A DNA stretch of 64,000 bases, taken from assembly GCF_018448885.1 (NCBI RefSeq), contig NZ_RCWB01000033.1, positions 1-64,000 of the forward strand, in the 5' to 3' direction. Positions 58,278 through 64,000 of the stretch are shown one piece after another; positions within the stretch are counted from its first letter, which is position 1, and each line of letters begins with the position of its first letter. Position numbers and translations under genes: made by a program. The DNA comes from Photorhabdus caribbeanensis. Lineage in GTDB: Bacteria > Pseudomonadota > Gammaproteobacteria > Enterobacterales > Enterobacteriaceae. Below the pieces are notes generated by a model, which saw only the letters and a list, made by a program, of their open reading frames with translations, did no database searches and was not told the DNA's origin.

Positions 58278-59300
58278 ATGGGTCCGGTCATGTTAGATGT
58301 TGTTGGTTATGAGTTGGATGGTGAAGAGAAGGAAATTTTGCAACATCCACTAGTGGGCGGATTAATTCTGTTTACCCGTAATTTTTATGATGTTGAGCAA
58401 TTACGAGAATTAGTGCGTCAGATTCGTAAGGCTTCCCGTCATCGTCTTGTGATCGCTGTTGATCAAGAAGGTGGCAGAGTTCAGCGTTTCCGTGAAGGTT
58501 TCACTTGTTTACCGGCGGCTCAATCTTTTGCTGGATTGAATGACAATCTCAGTGGCACTAAATTGGCGGAAGAGGCGGGTTGGCTGATGGCGTCTGAAAT
58601 GATTGCTATGGATATCGATATCAGCTTTGCTCCGGTTTTGGATTTAGGTCACCAGTGTGCAGCTATTGGTGAACGTTCATTCCATGAAGATCCTGAACAG
58701 GCCAAGGTTATGGCGGAGCACTTTATTAAAGGCATGCATTCTGCTGGTATGAAATCGACGGGTAAACATTTTCCGGGGCATGGTGCTGTTAATGCTGATT
58801 CTCATAAAGAAACACCCTGTGATGATCGCCCGCTGGAAGTTATTTGTCATCATGATATGTCTATTTTTCGTGATTTTATTCAGCGCAATTTGTTGGATGT
58901 GATTATGCCGGCTCATGTGATCTATTCTCAGGTAGATGAGCATCCAGCCAGCGGGTCGTCATACTGGTTAAAATCGGTGCTGCGTCAGCAATTAGGCTTT
59001 GATGGCGTGATATTTTCCGATGATCTTTCTATGGCGGGGGCGGAGATGATGGGAAGTTACGTTGAACGCGGACAGACTGCGCTCAATGCAGGTTGTGACA
59101 TGATTTTGATATGTAATAACCGTGATGGCGCGGTTAGTGTGCTTGATAATCTGCCTTTGACCAAAGTGGAGAAATTATCAGAATTGTATCATCGAGGTGG
59201 TCAATACAGCCTGAATGAGTTAAAGAATTCAAAACGTTGGCAACAGGCTAATAAAGCACTAACGGATTTGTATGAACAATGGCAGGATTGCGCACGGTAA
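58278..59300 (+). CDS. nagZ: Beta-N-acetylhexosaminidase NagZ
   Basis: The ATG at 58278 ([13 protein letters not shown]) gives 340 residues. A GTG at 58266 adds four. This is glycoside hydrolase family 3 with [12 protein letters not shown], the [14 protein letters not shown] catalytic loop and the nucleophile Asp in [12 protein letters not shown]. It removes GlcNAc from muropeptides during cytoplasmic recycling and can generate AmpC-inducing signals. It follows thiK as in E. coli. Confidence 0.95.
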   Translation: MGPVMLDVVGYELDGEEKEILQHPLVGGLILFTRNFYDVEQLRELVRQIRKASRHRLVIAVDQEGGRVQRFREGFTCLPAAQSFAGLNDNLSGTKLAEEAGWLMASEMIAMDIDISFAPVLDLGHQCAAIGERSFHEDPEQAKVMAEHFIKGMHSAGMKSTGKHFPGHGAVNADSHKETPCDDRPLEVICHHDMSIFRDFIQRNLLDVIMPAHVIYSQVDEHPASGSSYWLKSVLRQQLGFDGVIFSDDLSMAGAEMMGSYVERGQTALNAGCDMILICNNRDGAVSVLDNLPLTKVEKLSELYHRGGQYSLNELKNSKRWQQANKALTDLYEQWQDCAR

Positions 59301-59351
59301 TTTGTAAAGTATTTGCGTTACTGCCAAATAGATGACCTTTAGCGTTAATTG

Positions 59352-59376
59352 TGCGGGAAAATATCCCGCTTTTTTG
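59352..59376 (+). terminator. nagZ terminator
   Basis: GCGGGA pairs with TCCCGC, followed by TTTTTT. Confidence 0.82.
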
Positions 59377-59555
59377 TGTACATAGCATGGTCACATTCCT
59401 GAAATTTCTTTGATATCAGGCTTTTTAAGGTATCTTTTTTGAGGCATATTTTATTTCCTATGTAAACAGGAAAATGAAATAAATAAGAGCTGAATCCAAC
59501 CGGCTGAAAATAAATTGACAAATTTTGTGATTGATGTTTATTTATTCAAAAGAAT

Positions 59556-59569
59556 TTGATGTTGTTCAA
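59556..59569 (+). promoter_or_regulatory. Candidate FNR site in the ndh promoter region
   Basis: TTGAT-GTTG-TTCAA matches the FNR consensus (TTGAT-n4-ATCAA) at 9 of 10 positions. It lies 137 bp upstream of ndh. E. coli ndh is repressed anaerobically by FNR. The remaining sequence from 59377 to 59705 is AT-rich with no gene. Confidence 0.55.
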
Positions 59570-59705
59570 TTTTGGTATGACCTACTAACCAGTCATGATA
59601 TTCTGTAATTATCACATCGGTTATTTATATAAAACTAAATGTTATTTAAGGGTATTATTTTACTGCCCTTAAATAACATTTGGTTTACATTTTAGTGGAG
59701 TAGTC

Positions 59706-61010
59706 ATGACAACACCAAAGAAGAGAATTGTTATCATTGGTGGAGGTGCCGGTGGTTTGGAGCTGGCAACCAGTCTGGGGCATAAGTTAGGTCGCAAGAA
59801 AAAAGCAGAAATTGTGCTGGTGGATCGTAACCAAAGTCATTTATGGAAGCCGTTATTACATGAAGTGGCAACAGGCTCCCTTGACGATGGGGTTGATGCG
59901 TTGAGTTATTTGGCTCATGCCCGTAACCACTATTTCAGTTTCCAATTAGGGACCTTGACTGATATTCACCGTGATAGCAAAAAAATTACTTTGGCTGAGA
60001 TCAGGGATGAATATAACGAAGTACTGGTGCCTGAACGTGAATTGAGCTATGACATTCTGGTTATGGCTCTGGGCAGTACATCTAATGATTTTAATACACA
60101 GGGTGTGAAAGAGCATTGTATCTTCCTGGATAACCCACAGCAGGCTCACCGTTTCCATAATGAAATGTTGAATCTGTTTCTTAAGTATTCTGCAAATTGT
60201 GGTCAGCAAGATAAGGTTAATATTGCTATCGTTGGCGGTGGTGCGACAGGTGTTGAGCTCTCAGCGGAATTGCATAATGCGGTAAAACAGCTTAACAGTT
60301 ATGGTTTTGAAGGGCTGAATTCAGAAGCATTGAATGTGACGTTAGTCGAAGCAGGAGAGCGAATTTTGCCTGCATTGCCGGCGCGTATTTCTGCTGCGGC
60401 ACATCAGGAACTGACAAAACTTGGCGTTCATGTATTAACCAAAACTATGGTGACTAGTGCTGATGAACGTGGGTTGAATACTAAGGAGGGTGAGCTAATT
60501 AAAGCTGATCTCATGGTATGGGCTGCCGGTATCAAAGCACCTGATTTTATGAAAGATATTGCTGGTCTTGAAACTAACAGGATTAATCAGCTAGTGGTGA
60601 AGCCAACGCTGCAAACGACACTTGATGATCATATTTTTGCCATTGGTGACTGTGCATCATGCTCGAAGAAGGAAGGGGGTTTTGTTCCACCAAGAGCACA
60701 GGCGGCTCATCAAATGGCTAGCTGCTGTTACAGTAATATTATTGCTTTGCTGAATGACAAGCCGTTAAAAGAGTATACCTACAAAGATCATGGCTCATTG
60801 GTGTCATTGTCTAAATTCAGTACGGTGGGTAGTTTGATGGGCAATTTGATGCGTGGTTCAATGATGATAGAAGGGCGTGTAGCTCGCGCTGTCTATATCT
60901 CTTTATATCGTATGCATCAGGTAGCCTTACATGGATATATCAAAACTAGCTTGATGATGCTTGTTGGCGGTATAAACCGTGTAATTCGCCCGCGATTAAA
61001 ATTGCATTAA
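59706..61010 (+). CDS. ndh: NADH dehydrogenase II (type 2, quinone)
   Basis: The 434-residue flavoprotein has an FAD motif [14 protein letters not shown] at residues 8-21, an NADH motif [17 protein letters not shown] near 175, and AIGDCASC with the FAD-binding Asp near 315. A C-terminal amphipathic helix anchors it to the membrane. It passes electrons from NADH to ubiquinone without proton pumping. Length equals E. coli Ndh. Confidence 0.96.
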   Translation: MTTPKKRIVIIGGGAGGLELATSLGHKLGRKKKAEIVLVDRNQSHLWKPLLHEVATGSLDDGVDALSYLAHARNHYFSFQLGTLTDIHRDSKKITLAEIRDEYNEVLVPERELSYDILVMALGSTSNDFNTQGVKEHCIFLDNPQQAHRFHNEMLNLFLKYSANCGQQDKVNIAIVGGGATGVELSAELHNAVKQLNSYGFEGLNSEALNVTLVEAGERILPALPARISAAAHQELTKLGVHVLTKTMVTSADERGLNTKEGELIKADLMVWAAGIKAPDFMKDIAGLETNRINQLVVKPTLQTTLDDHIFAIGDCASCSKKEGGFVPPRAQAAHQMASCCYSNIIALLNDKPLKEYTYKDHGSLVSLSKFSTVGSLMGNLMRGSMMIEGRVARAVYISLYRMHQVALHGYIKTSLMMLVGGINRVIRPRLKLH

Positions 61011-61027
61011 TGACTTAATTAATATAA

Positions 61028-61052
61028 GGCCCCCGTAGAATAACGGGTGGCC
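61028..61052. terminator. Possible terminator between ndh and protease gene
   Basis: Imperfect GGCC-CCCG/CGGG-GGCC hairpin between convergent genes, with little T-run. Confidence 0.4.
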
Positions 61053-61095
61053 CTGCTAAAACATCACTACTTTAATCTGAAATCATTTACCTTAA

Positions 61096-62772
61096 TTAAG
61101 AAAGCAAACGATCAACTAATTTGAAAGCATTTGCGACATTTGGTCGCGAGCCTATTCCTTGTAGTTCTCCTATTGTAAAACCGCTACTTCTAACCAATGT
61201 CGCTATTTGAGTGCAATTAAAATATTTATGATATTTTGATTTAGCATAGGACTGAATAAGTGCTAATGCCCCTGAGACTAAAGGTGTAGCACTGGATGTA
61301 CCATTATAACCGCGAGTATAATTTCTATTATTTCCTGGTAGGTTCTGTAAGTTTGTATACCCAGTAGTTGTGACATTCTCGCCCCAAGAATTTAAACTGG
61401 TATGGAGATTATGATTGGAAAACCCTAATCGGTGTCCATTAATTGATGTACAGGCACCGATCATAATACCGCCAGGATCGCCATAATTAGGGAAAGTGAA
61501 GTCATAGGCTAAATTAATACCGCTATTACCAGAAGCGAAAATAATGATTGCTCCTGCATCAGCACAACTTTTTATTCTTTGCCAATTAGATTTAAGGTAG
61601 GTAAAAGGATAATATCTATTATTGGCTACAGTTTGAATATTTAAACTAATAATATCCCCAGGTGAAAAGCTATATATTATTCTATCAAAATCATCGACGT
61701 CATAAAAACGGAATTGACATTCGTGAGCAATACCCGTCACACCGAATTCATTATCTTTTGCAGCAATACAGCCGGTGGCTGCTGTGCCGTGATTACAATC
61801 TTGTGTTTCTGGGCGGCTGTTAATAACCGTAATATTACCAACTAAATCTTCATGATTTCTATAAACGCCAAAATCAAGATGGTGTACAGTGATGCCTTTG
61901 CCTTTATAATCTTCATCCCAGGCTTTTCTAATATTCATACCGTTGTGTTCGTCTAAATATCCCTGTAGATGAGAAAAATCAGGTGTAACAATATGAGTAG
62001 TATCAAATTCAGGAATTGTGGTTTCCTCTTTGGACAGAAGTAAAGGCGGTGGCGGTAGCTCTTTCAAAATCGGCGTAAGAGAACAAAATTCGACATAATT
62101 CAGTTTCTCCAGCTCATTGGCTAACTTAACTAAATCAGCATGATTAATATCAGCATCTATCTTGTAGAGGTGAATTAATTTACTGAATTCTGGTGTTTTC
62201 CAAGCTTTCTTATCTAAATCTTTTTGATTAAAAACAGGTTTTATCTCTATTGCGCTTTTATATGAATTAAAAATAGGTAATAAGTTATCTTTTTCTATTT
62301 CAAATTTTTTTAATCCATCAGGGGAAAACATAACCTCAAGATTATATTTCAAATTATTATTTGGGATATCATTATTTCCTTTTAAAGAGATAGTGTTATC
62401 TTTAGCAGGTGTTTGTTTCGGTGGTATATGGTTAATGTCGATATTATCAGTTTTGTTTTTATCTATCTCATCGATTTTCTTATTGATATCAAACAAGAAG
62501 TCTGATTCTTTTATTTCTATATTTTCTGGTGTAAGCTTAGCAACTGTTTTACCATCCTGAACAAGGATGGTTTCTATTGTATAATTTGCGGGTTTTAGTG
62601 AAGTCAAGCAGGCGAGTTGATTATCTTCACTATAACATTCATATATCTCTTTTGTATTTAAATTGGTTACGGTGTATTTTATTTCTGTATTGTTACTAAT
62701 TTCACCGTGACATTTGAGATATAAATTACCGTCAAATTTTGCAGATTGAAAGTACTCAAGGGATATGTTCAT
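61096..62772 (-). CDS. Subtilisin-like (S8) serine protease with novel N-terminal region
   Basis: The ATG at 62772 is best placed after AGGAG. An ATG two codons upstream is an alternative. Of 558 residues, the last ~280 form an S8 domain with catalytic Asp300 (HHLDFGVYR), His328 (DCNHGTAATG), oxyanion Asn416 (FASGNSG) and Ser493 (NGTSSATP, where GTSMATP is usual). The first ~90 residues read as a beta-sandwich-like domain, then a Lys/Asp-rich linker and a ~130-residue propeptide-like segment ending ELPPPPLLL. No signal peptide or membrane helix is seen. Confidence 0.88.
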   Translation of the reverse strand: MNISLEYFQSAKFDGNLYLKCHGEISNNTEIKYTVTNLNTKEIYECYSEDNQLACLTSLKPANYTIETILVQDGKTVAKLTPENIEIKESDFLFDINKKIDEIDKNKTDNIDINHIPPKQTPAKDNTISLKGNNDIPNNNLKYNLEVMFSPDGLKKFEIEKDNLLPIFNSYKSAIEIKPVFNQKDLDKKAWKTPEFSKLIHLYKIDADINHADLVKLANELEKLNYVEFCSLTPILKELPPPPLLLSKEETTIPEFDTTHIVTPDFSHLQGYLDEHNGMNIRKAWDEDYKGKGITVHHLDFGVYRNHEDLVGNITVINSRPETQDCNHGTAATGCIAAKDNEFGVTGIAHECQFRFYDVDDFDRIIYSFSPGDIISLNIQTVANNRYYPFTYLKSNWQRIKSCADAGAIIIFASGNSGINLAYDFTFPNYGDPGGIMIGACTSINGHRLGFSNHNLHTSLNSWGENVTTTGYTNLQNLPGNNRNYTRGYNGTSSATPLVSGALALIQSYAKSKYHKYFNCTQIATLVRSSGFTIGELQGIGSRPNVANAFKLVDRLLS

Positions 62773-62881
62773 TATCATTCTCCTCTTTGGTTAATTGCCT
62801 CCTCAGTATAACTATAATTGGGTATTTCATATTATTATTATTTCTTAGTCCATTGTTCTGTTAGAGAATAACTGAGCTATC

Positions 62882-63010
62882 TATATCCTATGGATTTCAA
62901 GATGCATCGCGGCGGCAAGGGAGCGAATCCCCGGTCACATAGATAACTATGTGACCGGGGTGAGTGAGTGCAGCCAACAAAGAAGCAACTTGAAAGATGA
63001 CGGGTATATA
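62882..63010. repeat. MITE-like palindromic intergenic element
   Basis: The ~129-bp element has related ends (GGATTTCAAGATGCA against AACTTGAAAGATGACGGGTATA) and a perfect central hairpin CCCCGGTCACATAG-ATAA-CTATGTGACCGGGG. It is much richer in GC than its surroundings and has no ORF. I recall near-identical elements in many intergenic regions of Photorhabdus and Xenorhabdus. Confidence 0.7.
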
Positions 63011-63186
63011 CTGATTATTGCTGAATGTGATTTTAGAATTAATTTATAATCGCTTTGGTGAGGAAGTTATTTTTCTTAAAATAAAAAGTAGGCTTTTATT
63101 AAGGTGGGTAAGTTTAAATGACCTTGTTAATAGCATGGGATATATTTACATAGTAAGTGCAATATCGTTACTCTGTAAGTAAACAT

Positions 63187-63475
63187 ATCCGTATTCCTTT
63201 AAATAATTCATTGGGTGTTTTACTACCCCGAGTGTTTCAGGGGCGATTACTTAATCGGTTTACCACAAAATCTATTTCCTGCTCAGAGATTTCATTAAAA
63301 TTGGTTCCTTTTGGAAAGTATTGCTTGATTAACACATTAATATTTTCATTGGTCCCTTCTTTCCCAAGGTGAATAGGGTGAGAAAAGTAAATTTGCGCCT
63401 CTAATTTAGTTCATGCTCTGCAAACTCCAAACATCGTATCATCTTCCCAATCGCCACTACGTTCAACTTTCCAAT
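63187..63475 (-). pseudogene. IS30-family transposase relic
   Basis: The minus strand reads ERSGDWEDDT, a gap, then YFSHPYSPWER, a +1 frameshift, GTNENINVLIKQYFPKGTNF, EISEQEIDFVVNRLSNRP, an in-frame TGA, then NTRGSKTPNELF. These are ordered C-terminal motifs of IS30 DDE transposases, including the catalytic Glu of GTNEN. The frameshift, the nonsense codon and an internal deletion make it dead. No inverted repeats were identified. Confidence 0.75.
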
Positions 63476-63693
63476 TACAGAGAATGACGCGAACAAATCA
63501 TGCTATTTATCCCATATAATTATGAAGGATTTAGGTTAAGTGATCTTCTGGCAGAGCGAGCGGCAGATAAGAAGCAAGATTGGCATGGATAACCCTAACC
63601 CCTCACATAACCATAAAAGACAATATTTAATCACAAATTTACAATAAGAATCACATTTCATTTTGAATCAATACTGAAATCAATCACTATAAA

Positions 63694-63709
63694 TGTGATA
63701 CATATCACA
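63694..63709 (+). promoter_or_regulatory. Predicted CRP-binding site
   Basis: TGTGA-TACATA-TCACA matches the CRP consensus perfectly in both half-sites. A second operator-like palindrome, GGTTGAT-A-ATCAACC, lies at 63890-63904. Both are upstream of the gene starting at 63971. The rest of 63476-63970 is AT-rich and without a gene. Confidence 0.75.
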
Positions 63710-63970
63710 TAATAAAAATAAAACAATAAAATTAATTTGAAATTATTAATGTTGATTATTAAATGATTAATATTAATCTATTTTTTATACAATACTGTTA
63801 CAAAATAATCACATTGGCCTGATTTTTGCCTTGTCATATAACCTCTTGTTTTTGCTGATATCTTAACCAACCCCCTATTTTAATTGCCCGGTTGATAATC
63901 AACCCTAAACATTGATCGCTAAGTTAAATTTGTGGTTAATACTGTTTCGACATTGTGGAATAGAAAGTCA

Positions 63971-64000
63971 ATGAAAAGCAGTATTTTAGTCTTAACGGTT
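63971..64000 (+). CDS. Start of a gene running off the right edge
   Basis: ATG followed by an open frame MKSSILVLTV to the window edge. The Lys then hydrophobic run looks like the start of a signal peptide. The upstream CRP site and operator palindrome support a real promoter, but ten codons do not identify the product. Confidence 0.4.
   Translation, partial: MKSSILVLTV

Noticed and set aside
63157..63372. 71-codon plus-strand ORF
   Set aside because: It lies antisense to the IS30 transposase relic, whose motifs explain the sequence.

Overview
The window looks like chromosome from an AT-rich enterobacterium of the Photorhabdus/Xenorhabdus type. This is inferred from three things: E. coli-like housekeeping proteins with E. 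coli-like local gene order, a low-GC intergenic background, and a palindromic intergenic element of a kind I remember from these genera. No database search was possible, so the genus is a judgement.

Region 1 (1-3990) is an eroded prophage lying against the 3' end of a tRNA-Pro(GGG) gene. It holds the C-terminal part of a tail fibre, a truncated tail-fibre-assembly protein, a broken tape-measure-like ORF, two minus-strand secreted small proteins that look like prophage cargo (morons), a truncated and frameshifted RelE/HigB-type toxin with an intact antitoxin, and an IS982 remnant. It also holds a solitary 28-nt sequence matching the type I-F CRISPR repeat (2904-2931) with no array or cas genes around it. 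This is the most unusual observation in the window.

Region 2 (3991-24315) is a core block in E. coli yej/yei order: proL, yejM, yejL, yejK, rplY, radD, rsuA, bcr, yejG, mepS, lpxT, yeiP, an aromatic amino acid permease, a Nudix hydrolase, fruK (without fruA or fruB), nfo, yeiH, yeiE and lysP.

Region 3 (24316-34460) carries nutrient uptake. A Fur-box-preceded siderophore ABC transporter operon is followed by a TonB-dependent receptor, and the intergenic region between them is an imperfect ~370-bp duplication. Next come a PuuP-like putrescine importer with a long structured leader, and the respiratory D-lactate dehydrogenase dld.

Region 4 (34601-39967) runs from sbcB to tmaR. Between these core genes lies a small accessory insert: an intact toxin-antitoxin pair, an IS3-like fragment, two unknown small proteins and a perfect 17-copy array of an 8-bp unit.

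Region 5 (40152-61010) is a second core block in E. coli order: rne, rluC, maf-2 (yceF), the yceD-rpmF-plsX-fabHDG-acpP-fabF lipid operon, then pabC-mltG-tmk-holB-tatD, hinT-lpoB-thiK-nagZ and ndh.

Region 6 (61011-64000) is accessory again: a subtilisin-like protease without a recognisable signal peptide, a MITE-like palindromic repeat, an IS30 relic, and a promoter region with a perfect CRP-site match ahead of a gene that runs off the right edge.
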